Source of the DNA: Sphaerotilus microaerophilus | Lineage (GTDB): Bacteria; Pseudomonadota; Gammaproteobacteria; Burkholderiales; Burkholderiaceae_C | Assembly (NCBI RefSeq): GCF_023734135.1 | Contig: NZ_AP025730.1 | Location: 1,922,001-1,986,000, forward strand | Reading direction: 5' to 3' | DNA length: 64,000 nucleotides | Shown: in pieces, positions 35,901 to 42,976 of the stretch | Layout: each line of letters starts with the position of its first letter | Numbering within the stretch: the stretch's first letter is position 1 | Made by a program: the position numbers and the translations under genes | The notes under the pieces: generated by a model | What the model saw: the letters and a program-made list of their open reading frames with translations, nothing else | Told to the model about the DNA's origin: nothing | The model's database searches: none

Positions 35901-36090
35901 CGAAGCGGTTGGCCGGGATCGGGTCGCGGTTGAGCGAGCGCAGGGCCTGGCGGGCCAGGAACAGCACCTGGCGGTCGATCTCGTTGACGGCGCCACCGGA
36001 CAGCACCTTGCCGCGCAGCAGCGTTTCCACGCGCTCCAGCCGCTTGCGTGCCAGCAGCAGCACGGTGGAACAGGTGATGAGGCCGGCCAT
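32914..36090 (-). CDS. Multi-spanning membrane protein with phospholipase C-like N-domain
   Basis: A 1058-residue protein in three parts. The N-terminal 290 residues resemble the zinc-dependent phospholipase C-like family, with MGSVGPEITRF near residues 82-92 and AFALGWACHIATEV around His164, although a complete set of zinc ligands is not obvious. Residues about 300-508 contain about six hydrophobic helices (around 301-321, 349-374, 381-403, 413-434, 446-470, 485-507). A soluble C-terminal part of about 550 residues follows, ending with a conserved-looking segment (NWNLDHRRGNEWRMLVAGQ). A large membrane protein inside a contractile cluster could anchor the device to the inner membrane or be a membrane-acting effector. 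Neither is shown. Confidence 0.6.
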   Translation of the reverse strand: MAGLITCSTVLLLARKRLERVETLLRGKVLSGGAVNEIDRQVLFLARQALRSLNRDPIPANRFDADTFAPWLATGISQYAVMGSVGPEITRFAARFAPGQDWLVQTLRSGNPDPQRPQVLARSTDFLLKLCERIVAAAAQIDNADDRSTRLEQMRAFALGWACHIATEVASAPYRDAVAAELGDTAAAPPRQRLSVQAVRGALEEAVARQVYRRTNPRGGDWNGWLPADDQVPQALFEALAAAAADVYGQGARVSGSKAFDTQLAAHDPPALSRRLIEDGYGEYRLLTERGYSWRYVDWLKATLVMFLPASLMYPFAAFLPQGRHQRRDADFFTGKPPDQQRDDERAVFEVLTFPLAANAAVPFGLTLWLMLGSRLGVGKETIFGIVSASVSLAAAVAFFATLGLDDNPAWVRWLFMFAIPLGLEVALIAYVLGRGGRDARHLQLALGALTHVGLALLFVILFVAVLHFGIEGVVDDGAGSGAFWGSAAGWFVLVGVLWLVTAALLNRIDSSLPGVTRDDFAGGRRHYLRLFDDTTLGAGPLPGTQATPAQLHQRLFPPGRVPLLKLWWEDGAHPLFVRSDRHSLVFAFSADGSSKPQRVSAPLAPMTATDYGQLLKKAVQDFDGNFSGKLRVERVVADEPLDPTLPTGAVFADHGDDQATVQAYLPAAQSFRAVPGPDQEPYVLHLAPHEATTLRMGQAGSVLASTGLAPLAGPGALNAVVAPGSANLVGDANTRFLDTFVPGDVIETVGLAPNDQARVVVAVQDDQHLSVSLAFNPFPAATGYRRLARDRETDLAGTGTVATDTTVFRQLVGTGTQFERLFMAGDRIEATPPFGGAPESRTVAAVLSPTLLLLDLPFSANVPGTPIVAPVVGAAFARPGRLRAEGFNFAPTDPTPPSGLTDTLGRAADLATLLCLGTASHALLANERAAVAAGPADQQHAAVNKAYQVMRNWNLDHRRGNEWRMLVAGQAVSEKHGLADRADGLQPLMPAAWRTPAAAGEGTANDLGWVPLLQAWLEMAGDPRSDTVADRTSRPDRPSNLHLSRGLAFLLDLPTPV

Positions 36091-36111
36091 GATGATGTCC
36101 TTGCGTCGGCT

Positions 36112-39100
36112 TCAGGCCGTGACCGAGACGCTGCCCGAGGAGCCGCCGCCGCCCGAGGGCAGGGCGTCCTGCAGGCGCTGGAATGCGCCCACCGTGTCGT
36201 CCAGGCCGCTGTCCACGTCGTGGGCGATGCTGTCGAGCAGGTCCAGCACCGGGGCCATGAGCGCCTGCAGGTTGAGCGCGTCCAGCGCATCGACGATCTC
36301 GCGGTAGATCGCCACCGGATCGGCCAGCAATTCCTGCGCGTTCAGCTTGGCCAGCACCCGCGCCACCGTGTCGCGCAGGCCGTTCAGCAGCCCCAGCAGC
36401 GCCTGCAGCGGGTTGAAGGCCGCCACCTCGGCCTGCAGCGCCTCGGCCGCGGCCAGCGGCGCGGCCAGCAGGGTGGCGGGCGACAGCGCCTGCACCTGGG
36501 CCACCGCGGCCTGGAAGGCCTCGTCCACCGCCTCGCGCAGCGGCGTCAGGTCCACCGCGTCGATCAGGTCCTGCACCCGCTGCAGCGCCGTCTGCACCGG
36601 CAGGATCACCGCGTTCAGCAAGGCCTGCAAGCGCCCGCGCAAGGCCACGAACAGCGGCGCCGTGAGGGCCGCCAGCCGCTGGGGCGGCGCCACGTCGAAC
36701 AGCGCCTGCAGCATGGGTGCGATGCCCTGGTCCACCTGCGCCAGGCCCGCCGTGCGCAGGAAGGCGCGCACGGTGTTGAGCAGCGCCAGCAGCGGCTCGA
36801 ACGCGGCGTGCAGGCGGCCGATGACCTCGTCCACCTCCGACAGCCCGGTGCGCCGCAACGTCTCGCCCAAGGGCAGGGCCTGCTCCAGCCGCGCCAGGTA
36901 GCGCGCCTGGTTGGCGGCCAGGTCGCCCCATTGGGTGGCCACGTCCAGCTGAAGTGCCAGCTCGGTGAACGGCTGGCGGTGGGGCGACTCGGCCGGCAGT
37001 GCCGCCACCAGGCTGGCCAGCGCCGTGCGCAGCGGCTGGGCGCGGGTGGCCAGGGTGCCGGTGGCCGCGCCGAGGTCCAGCGCGGTGACCGCGCCGTGTG
37101 TGCGGGCCACGGCGTCGGCGATGGCGCGGGTGCGCGCGGCCAGGGTCTCAACGCCGCTGCGGGCCAGGATCCAGCGCTGCACCTCGGGGAAGGTGTGCGA
37201 GTGGAGGCGTGCACCGCTGCCCCGGTGCAGGGCCGCCAGCAGCGTGCCCAGCCAGGGCAGGCTGCCGGTGTCCTGGCCAGCGTTCTGAGCCGGTGATGAC
37301 CGTGCCGCATCGGTGGCCAGGAGGTCGCGCGCCTGGGTCAGCAGGCCGGCCAGCAGGGGCTCCAGCCGCACCGGGTCGACCCGGTCCAGCAGGGCCAGGG
37401 CCTGCGCCTGCACGCCGTCCAGCGCCTCGCGCCAGGCCTGCAGCGGCAGCACGTTCAGCAACTGCGCGCGTGCCTCATCCACACGCTGTTCCAGCGGCAC
37501 GATCAGCTGCGCGGGGGAATGCGCCTGCATGGCGGCGATGGCATCGTCGAACACCTGCTGCAGGGGTTGCAACTGGCCGCGCAGGTCGAAGCCGGCGACG
37601 GCGCTGCGCACCTGGTCGATCGCGTCCTGCACCGGCTGCAGCGACACCGCCGGGGCGATCTGGCTGACCTGCTGCGACAACTGTGCCAGCTGCTGGTCGA
37701 GTTGCTGGAGGTACTGCGCCGGGTCGTGGTCGCGCAGGGTCTGGACCAGGGCGTCGAACTTGGCCTGGATGCCGGCGACGGCCGCTTCCAGGTCGGCACG
37801 CGGGGTGAAGCGGCCGTCCGGGCCGATGCCCACCAGCTGCTCGATCCGGGTCTCGAAGGCCGCCAGGTCCACCGCCTTGATGGGCTCCACGGCGGCGTCC
37901 ACGTCGGCCTTCATCGACTCGGGCAACAGGTCGAAGGGCACCGCATCGACCACGCCCGTGGCGGTGTCGATGGCCTGCACCGCGGTGTCGAAGTAGGGCT
38001 TGAGCTGCGCCTGCTGCAGCGCCTGGGTGAAATCGGCGATGCGATCGGACAGGCCACCCACCACGCTGGGCAGGTCCAGGCCCTCGACGAAGGCGCGGGC
38101 CTCGCCGAACAGGGCCTGCAACTGGGCCTTGAAGTCGTCGACGACCCCTTCCACCTCGCCCAGCGCGGCCTGCGCCTGGGTGGCGGCGGCCTCCAGCGCG
38201 GCGGCCACGCCGGCCACCAGCTCGGTCAGCGCCTGCAGCACCTGGGTGACGGGCTGCAGCAGGGTCTGGATGGCGCCGGCCAGCTCGCCCACCGGCAGCT
38301 CCACGGCCACCCGCGTGATGGCCTGCAGCGCCGCGCGCACCGAGGCCTGCACCTGCGCGAAGGTCTCGGCCAGGTTCTCCAGCGGCGCGGTGACCGTGTC
38401 CACGCCCTGCTGCAGCGGCGCCAGCAGCACGCCGGGGTCGAAGGCCTCGATCTGGCTGGCCATCTGGCCGACCTGGGCCTGCACCTGGTCCAGCAGCGTG
38501 CCCAGCGACTGCGCCGGCACCTGCGACAGGTCCAGCTGCATCAGCGGCCGCAACCCGCCCAGGGCGGACTGCAGCAGGCGCTGCACGGGTGCCAGGTCGA
38601 TGTCGCGCAGCAGTGCGGCGGCGGTGGCCACCTCGGTCTGCACCTGGTCCACGTCCAGGTAGGCCAGCGTGGCCTCACCCAGGCCCATGGCTGCGGCCAG
38701 CGTTTCGCGCAGGCTGGCCACCCGGCCGGCGGGCACGGCCAGCGCCGCGCGCAGCGCCGCCAGGGCGGCGTCGTCGGTGCCGGTGCCGGCCACGCGTGCG
38801 GCCAGCGCGGGGTCCAGCATCGAGGCCAGCTGGTCGATCTGCCGCTGCATGAGCCCGGCGTCCAGGCGCTGCGCCATCAGGCCGGTCAGGCGCTGGGATT
38901 CTTCCAGCACCGACTCCAGCATCATCAGCCCGCCCAGGCTGCGCACCAGCGAGGCCGCCGCCGGCAGCCACTGGCCGGCCTGCGACAGCGCACCGGGCAC
39001 CTGCACGCCCGTGGCCCCGAGCAGCGAGCGCAGCAGCGCGACCAGGCTGCCGCCCTGGGGCGAATCGGCCAGCAGGCGGGACAGGCGCAGCAGCAGGCCC

Positions 39101-39477
39101 ACCGTGCCGCCTTCGGCCGTGCCCTCCAGCTCGGCGCCGAGCTGGTCGAACAGGGCCTCCAGGTCCTCGCGCACGCCGCTGCCGGACAGTTGCTCCACCA
39201 GCGCCAGTGCCTGGTTGATGCCGGCCAGCGGGTCGGCCTGCGCACTGGCACCACTGGCGGCGACCAGCGCGGCCGACCCCTGCTGCGCCAGGTTGGCGAT
39301 CAGCGGCGCCAGGCTGCCGGCATCCAGACCCGCCAGCGTGTCGTCGATGCCCCCGGTGTCGGCCTCGGGGGCGTTGATCGCTCCCAGGCTGGCACCGTGC
39401 CCGCTCAGCTGGCCGAGGAAGCCGCTGACCAGCGCCCCTGCGTCCAGGCGCGTGCTGAGGTCGGTCGCGAGTGGCAT
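36112..39477 (-). CDS. Tape-measure-like helical protein
   Basis: A 1121-residue, almost entirely helical protein rich in Ala, Leu, Gln and Val, with heptad-like repeats throughout (for example LGTLLDQVQAQVGQMASQI). This matches the character of tape-measure proteins, which set tube length. The Gly/Ser-rich end SGGGGSSGSVSVTA is a flexible tail. At 0.15 nm per helical residue the upper limit is about 168 nm of tube, long for an injection system. The start MPLATDLSTRL was chosen over an upstream ATG since the 18 extra residues are Trp/Cys-rich and overlap the previous gene. No clear catalytic motif is seen. Confidence 0.65.
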   Translation of the reverse strand: MPLATDLSTRLDAGALVSGFLGQLSGHGASLGAINAPEADTGGIDDTLAGLDAGSLAPLIANLAQQGSAALVAASGASAQADPLAGINQALALVEQLSGSGVREDLEALFDQLGAELEGTAEGGTVGLLLRLSRLLADSPQGGSLVALLRSLLGATGVQVPGALSQAGQWLPAAASLVRSLGGLMMLESVLEESQRLTGLMAQRLDAGLMQRQIDQLASMLDPALAARVAGTGTDDAALAALRAALAVPAGRVASLRETLAAAMGLGEATLAYLDVDQVQTEVATAAALLRDIDLAPVQRLLQSALGGLRPLMQLDLSQVPAQSLGTLLDQVQAQVGQMASQIEAFDPGVLLAPLQQGVDTVTAPLENLAETFAQVQASVRAALQAITRVAVELPVGELAGAIQTLLQPVTQVLQALTELVAGVAAALEAAATQAQAALGEVEGVVDDFKAQLQALFGEARAFVEGLDLPSVVGGLSDRIADFTQALQQAQLKPYFDTAVQAIDTATGVVDAVPFDLLPESMKADVDAAVEPIKAVDLAAFETRIEQLVGIGPDGRFTPRADLEAAVAGIQAKFDALVQTLRDHDPAQYLQQLDQQLAQLSQQVSQIAPAVSLQPVQDAIDQVRSAVAGFDLRGQLQPLQQVFDDAIAAMQAHSPAQLIVPLEQRVDEARAQLLNVLPLQAWREALDGVQAQALALLDRVDPVRLEPLLAGLLTQARDLLATDAARSSPAQNAGQDTGSLPWLGTLLAALHRGSGARLHSHTFPEVQRWILARSGVETLAARTRAIADAVARTHGAVTALDLGAATGTLATRAQPLRTALASLVAALPAESPHRQPFTELALQLDVATQWGDLAANQARYLARLEQALPLGETLRRTGLSEVDEVIGRLHAAFEPLLALLNTVRAFLRTAGLAQVDQGIAPMLQALFDVAPPQRLAALTAPLFVALRGRLQALLNAVILPVQTALQRVQDLIDAVDLTPLREAVDEAFQAAVAQVQALSPATLLAAPLAAAEALQAEVAAFNPLQALLGLLNGLRDTVARVLAKLNAQELLADPVAIYREIVDALDALNLQALMAPVLDLLDSIAHDVDSGLDDTVGAFQRLQDALPSGGGGSSGSVSVTA

Positions 39478-39487
39478 GGAGGCATCC

Positions 39488-40078
39488 TCAGCCCAGCAAC
39501 TCGTCCAGGGGGCCCAGCACCTGGGCCGCACCGGCCAGGGTGTCCTTCAGCTGCTGCACGGCCGGCTCCACCGGTGCCAGCAGGTCGCCGATGTCCGGCA
39601 CGTCACCCAGCAGGCCGGGCAGGTCCAGCAGGTCCAGGCCCAGGTCCACGTCCAGGTCGAGCAGGCCGTCCACGTCCAGGCCGAAGCCGTCTCCCAGGCC
39701 GGGGGGTTCGGGCGGCTCGGTGTACTCGCGCAGTGCCAGGCGGTAGCGGAACTCGTCGGGGCGGTCGGCACTTTCCTGCAGCTCGAAGGCGGTGATCAGC
39801 ACCTGCTCGAGTTCGCTCTCGTTGACGATGTCGGCCACGAAGTCGACCGGGTCGCCGGCGAGGAACTGGCCGCGCAGCTCCTTCAGGAAATCGTCGCGCG
39901 CCTGGTCACCCGACAGCGAGCCGTGCAGCTCGACCTCCAGCGCATCGCGCCCCAAATCCTGGTGCAGGTCGCCCGACAGGCCGGGCACCGGCAGCACCGC
40001 CAGGCGCCGGGACTCGCGGCTGGTGATGCCCTCGATGTGGGGCACCTCCCAGCGGCCGATCATGGGGCGGATCAGCAT
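39488..40078 (-). CDS. Cluster protein with acidic Leu-Asp-rich tail
   Basis: A 196-residue protein in two parts. Residues 1-118 form a beta-rich domain (VPHIEGITSRESRRLAVLP, then LEVELHGSLSGDQARD) that resembles the N-terminal domain of tail or DNA-circulation-type phage proteins. Residues 119-196 are Asp/Leu/Gly-rich (DGLLDLDVDLGLDLLDLPG) and low in lysine and arginine. It is followed by the tape-measure gene 10 nt downstream, so it could be a tube-initiator or tape-measure partner. The acidic tail is encoded by short repeats of GTCCAGGTCCA type. No firm family. Confidence 0.55.
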   Translation of the reverse strand: MLIRPMIGRWEVPHIEGITSRESRRLAVLPVPGLSGDLHQDLGRDALEVELHGSLSGDQARDDFLKELRGQFLAGDPVDFVADIVNESELEQVLITAFELQESADRPDEFRYRLALREYTEPPEPPGLGDGFGLDVDGLLDLDVDLGLDLLDLPGLLGDVPDIGDLLAPVEPAVQQLKDTLAGAAQVLGPLDELLG

Positions 40079-40087
40079 GGTGTCCAG

Positions 40088-40306
40088 TCAGCGGGTAGTG
40101 GCCGAGTCGGCCGGCACGCCGAACAGGCGCCGCAGGCCTTGCACCACCGCATCCAGGGCGAACCACGTCGCGAGGAACGCGGCGCATTCGAGCGAGAAGC
40201 TGTGGAACTTGTAGAAGAGCTCCGCGATGACCCAGGAGGTCAGCAGGACAGGCAGCTGCTCTCCGAACACCCTGCGCAATGGCAGCACCCTCAGTAACGT
40301 GTACAT
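40088..40306 (-). CDS. Small membrane protein, first gene of the contractile cluster
   Basis: A 72-residue hydrophobic protein with one or two membrane helices (LPVLLTSWVIAELFY and CAAFLATWFALDAVV) between positively charged ends. GGGAG lies about 10 nt upstream of the ATG. It is 9 nt from the next gene and directly downstream of the only promoter region of the cluster. It might be a holin-like or anchoring protein; its size and charge pattern fit both. A translation check is needed because short hydrophobic frames also occur by chance in GC-rich DNA, but the spacing and RBS support it. Confidence 0.6.
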   Translation of the reverse strand: MYTLLRVLPLRRVFGEQLPVLLTSWVIAELFYKFHSFSLECAAFLATWFALDAVVQGLRRLFGVPADSATTR

Positions 40307-40449
40307 GGTGGCTGGGCTCCCGAGGGCGTTCTAACCGGCCCTCGTTGAAACCATTCTTTCACCCGTGGCCGATGCGGGTTCGCTGGTAAACCCTTGTTAC
40401 TCGTATCGCGGGTGTAACGATGGTTTCATGGCGCTCGACCTGGGCCCCG
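40307..40449 (-). promoter_or_regulatory. Promoter region of the contractile cluster with a 20-bp inverted repeat
   Basis: This 143-bp gap is the only sizeable non-coding region before the 20 minus-strand genes. It contains imperfect 20-bp inverted arms at 40346-40365 (TGAAACCATTCTTTCACCCG) and 40409-40428, 17 of 20 positions pairing, with a 43-nt spacer. The local base content is lower in GC than the genes. The arms may bind a dimeric regulator or form a DNA loop. A clear -35/-10 pair was not assigned. Confidence 0.5.
40321..40344 (-). promoter_or_regulatory. Hairpin in the cluster leader
   Basis: Arms CGAGGGC (40321-40327) and GCCCTCG (40338-40344) pair around a 10-nt loop, 15-38 nt upstream of the first ATG. 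On the transcript it lies just before the ribosome-binding site, so it might influence translation or attenuate transcription. Confidence 0.4.
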
Positions 40450-41112
40450 CTACGCACGCCCGGCCACCGACCCCGCCAGCAGCAACTGGGCCGCGAAGTA
40501 GGTCGGCCAGCCCCAGAGCCGGTTGACGAAGCCCGGCTGCACGAAGCGGTCGCGCGCCACCGCCAGGTCCGACGCGGCAAACAGCAGCGCGCCCACCAGC
40601 ACGGCCCAGCGCCCACTGGCGCTGGCGTGCCCGGCGGCGGCGATGCACATCGCCAGGATCACCACCACGTAGGCCCGCACCGGCCAGCGGAAGCCGGCCG
40701 GCACGTGGGGCCCGAGCCAGCGCAGCACCCCGCTGCCGAAGGCCAGCGCGCCCAGCATGGCCACGGCCATGGCACCGCCCGACGCCGGCCCGCCCAGGAA
40801 GGCCGCCGCAAAGCACAGGTGTGACAGCAGAAACGCCCCCAGCCCCGCCATGAAGGCCTGCGGGCGGTGCGACAGCAGCAGCGCATCCCCCAGCCAGCCC
40901 AGCAGCAGCGCCGCCAGCACCGCCTGCCCGAAGCCGCTGCCGGTAGCGCCGAGCGCCAGCGCCAGCCCCACGAAGCAGCTGCTGGCGCCGAGCTTCATCA
41001 CCACCCGGCCCCAGCCCGAGCCGGCCCGGTCGGCCAGCAGCAGGCCGGCCACGCAGGCGAGGCAGCCGAGCGTGAGCGCGGCCGGCAGTGGGGCGGTTGG
41101 GTCGATGTTCAT
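40450..41112 (-). CDS. YhhN/TMEM86-family membrane protein (lysoplasmalogenase-like)
   Basis: A 220-residue integral membrane protein with about eight hydrophobic helices. Family hallmarks are LLLGWLGDALLL near residues 70-82 and LVGALLFAASDLAVARDRF near residues 172-190, where the conserved Asp residues lie. Eukaryotic members hydrolyse lysoplasmalogen; the bacterial function is less certain. It ends upstream of the contractile cluster promoter and is 37 nt downstream of the RusA-like gene on the same strand, with no evident functional link to either. Confidence 0.85.
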   Translation of the reverse strand: MNIDPTAPLPAALTLGCLACVAGLLLADRAGSGWGRVVMKLGASSCFVGLALALGATGSGFGQAVLAALLLGWLGDALLLSHRPQAFMAGLGAFLLSHLCFAAAFLGGPASGGAMAVAMLGALAFGSGVLRWLGPHVPAGFRWPVRAYVVVILAMCIAAAGHASASGRWAVLVGALLFAASDLAVARDRFVQPGFVNRLWGWPTYFAAQLLLAGSVAGRA

Positions 41113-41149
41113 GGCGTCTCCCGTGGCGTGAAACCGCTTGCTTCCCGCC

Positions 41150-41707
41150 TCACAGCGACAGGTTGGCGGTGGTCAGCACCGTCTTCTTCACGTGCACCGA
41201 GATGATCGCCACCACCTCGTCCGCCGCGGCCGGGCGCAGCAGCTGCTCCGACTCCACCGACACCTTGGTCACCAGCGAATCGTCCTCCAGCAGGCAGAAG
41301 AAGGGCGCCGGGTCCGGGGCGTTCGCGTCCTCCAGCTGGCCTTCCATCGAGCCATGCGGCACCCGCAGCCCATCCAGCAGCGTCTTCAGCCGGTTGTCGA
41401 TGTCGCCACCGTCGGTGATCAGCGTGCCGCGCGGCTGCTGGCGAAACAGCAGCACCGACACCTCGGCGTACAGATTCAGCCGCTGCGTCACCAGCGGCGC
41501 AAACAGTCGCCCGCCCTTCTCGACGATCAGCGACACCGCCTTCGGCTTCGCCGGGTGCGCCAGCAGCGTGGGCGCCGCGTCCACCAGCGGGCGCGTCTGC
41601 CACAGCCGCTGCAGCTGCGGGTGCAGCGCGCGGCGGATGTCCCATTTGTGGGCCGACTTCGCCCCCTGGCCCCGCAGCGGGCCCTCGTAGATCAGGCGGA
41701 ATTCCAT
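41150..41707 (-). CDS. RusA-like protein
   Basis: A 185-residue protein with a motif like that of RusA Holliday junction resolvases, GGDIDNRLKTLLDGL at about residues 98-112, where Asp-X-Asp-Asn and the following Lys and Asp form the metal site of RusA. The beginning MEFRLIYEGPLRGQG is also like RusA-fold hypothetical proteins. It is longer than phage RusA (about 120 residues). Cleavage of DNA junctions is a family-level possibility, not shown. It stands alone between the YhhN and SRPBCC genes. Confidence 0.6.
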   Translation of the reverse strand: MEFRLIYEGPLRGQGAKSAHKWDIRRALHPQLQRLWQTRPLVDAAPTLLAHPAKPKAVSLIVEKGGRLFAPLVTQRLNLYAEVSVLLFRQQPRGTLITDGGDIDNRLKTLLDGLRVPHGSMEGQLEDANAPDPAPFFCLLEDDSLVTKVSVESEQLLRPAAADEVVAIISVHVKKTVLTTANLSL

Positions 41708-41779
41708 GGCGGCGATGCCCGAGTCATGACAGCACCCATTCTTCCCGATCGGCGGCGCCCTGCGACATTCTTCACGCCC

Positions 41780-42187
41780 TCACTGCTGCCCCTCCACATG
41801 CCGCGCAAAGCTCGCCAGGATCGCCTGCCAGCCCTGGCGCTGCTGCTCGGGCGGGAAGGTCGTCTCCGCCTCGAAGGTCTCGCGCACCGTCACCCCCGCC
41901 TCGCCGGGGATGAACTCCACCCGCAGCGACCGGTCGCCGAAGGTCGCCACCAGCAACTGGTGCTCGACGACCTCGGTGTACTCCCCCGCGAAGTCGAAGC
42001 CCATGCTCCCGTCCTTCGCCTCCATGCGCGACGAGAACGCCCCGCCCACGCGCAGATCCACGCTCGCGCGCGTGGTGTGCCAGTCGGGCGACGCGGTGTT
42101 CCATTGCACGATGTCCTCCGGCGTCGTCCAGGCCTTCCAGACGGCGGCGATGGGGGCGCGGACCAGGGTCTCGACGGTGATCTGCAT
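41780..42187 (-). CDS. SRPBCC/AHSA1-domain protein
   Basis: A 135-residue protein, full length for the AHSA1-like branch of the START/SRPBCC fold, which binds hydrophobic ligands in a deep cavity. It starts MQITVETLVRAPIAAVWKAW, followed by the family pattern WNTASPDWHTTRASVDLRVG and the late FEAETTFPPEQQRQGWQAIL. The start was taken at MQIT rather than 19 codons upstream since the family begins there. The ligand is unknown. It has no evident operon partners. Confidence 0.88.
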   Translation of the reverse strand: MQITVETLVRAPIAAVWKAWTTPEDIVQWNTASPDWHTTRASVDLRVGGAFSSRMEAKDGSMGFDFAGEYTEVVEHQLLVATFGDRSLRVEFIPGEAGVTVRETFEAETTFPPEQQRQGWQAILASFARHVEGQQ

Positions 42188-42456
42188 GGGCAATCCTTTC
42201 AGTTGAACGGGCGCGGGCAGGTCAACCCATCCCGGGCAGAGCATCCTGCCACCCGGCGCTGATCCCCACGGTGTCAGGGGATGCCCGCGCCAGCGCCACG
42301 CGGCGGCAGGGCGGCGACCCGCGGGCGGCCGGGTTGCCGCGCTCGGCTGGCGTGCACTTTGTCACGCATTGGCCCGGCGTGGCGGCTTTTCGCACATCCG
42401 GCGAGTGGGTAGCATGGTCCGCACAACACATCAAAACCAAGGGAGGAACAGCGGCC

Positions 42457-42885
42457 ATGCCTCGCCCTGCTGCAGCACCTGGGAGCCCCCGTGCCCGGCG
42501 CGCCACCCGGCGCCTCCCGCCCATGTCTGGCGCTCTGCGTGTCGACAAGATCCGCGAACTCCGCGGCGTCATGGCCGCCCACCAGATCCGCCGCGGCCAG
42601 TTCGCCTGCACGGCCCGCTACACCGACGCGGCCCGCGAATTCGCCCGCGACAACCAGATCAATTTGCTCGACGGCGCGGCGCTGCTCGACCTGATCGCCA
42701 AACGCACCCCGGCGCAGCAGGAGGCGCTGCTGGATGTGGCGCTGGAGGGCGAATACTGGAAACCCACCTGTGTGAACTGCGGGGTGAAGATGGTGTTTCG
42801 GCTGCCGCGCAATGAGGGGAAGGGGTTTTGGGGGTGTGTGAATTATCCGATGTGCCGGGGGAGGATAAATGTGCGCAATAAATGA
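42457..42885 (+). pseudogene. Truncated Mrr-type restriction endonuclease with C4 zinc finger
   Basis: The 142-codon frame keeps the C-terminal part of an Mrr-like nuclease (VDKIRELRGVMAAHQIRRG and AREFARDNQINLLDGAALL) followed by a topoisomerase-type C4 zinc finger, with CVNC and CVNYPMC. The upstream part with the catalytic Asp and Gln-X-Lys is missing; residues before about 28 are a Pro/Arg-rich stretch unlike the family. GGGAGGA at 42441-42447 precedes the ATG by 9 nt, so a short product might still be made. It borders the nuclease/helicase defence locus. It is probably the remnant of a type IV restriction gene. Confidence 0.65.
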
Positions 42886-42976
42886 CCGGAGCCGGCCAAT
42901 AGCGGAGGTTCGACAAGCCAATGCCAATGCCAATGACTGTGGTCGGGGTACCACGTAGCGCCTAGTAGAGAGACTC

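Noticed and set aside
33160..37296. Plus-strand open frame of 1378 codons across two cluster genes
   Set aside because: It spans the opposite strand of the membrane protein and tape-measure genes, has His/Gln/Arg-rich composition and no domain. A shadow frame.
13212..40306. Complete prophage or type VI secretion system
   Set aside because: No capsid, portal, terminase, integrase, replication or lysis gene, and no TssJLM, TssBC-ClpV or Hcp set was found. A contractile tail-like device fits better.
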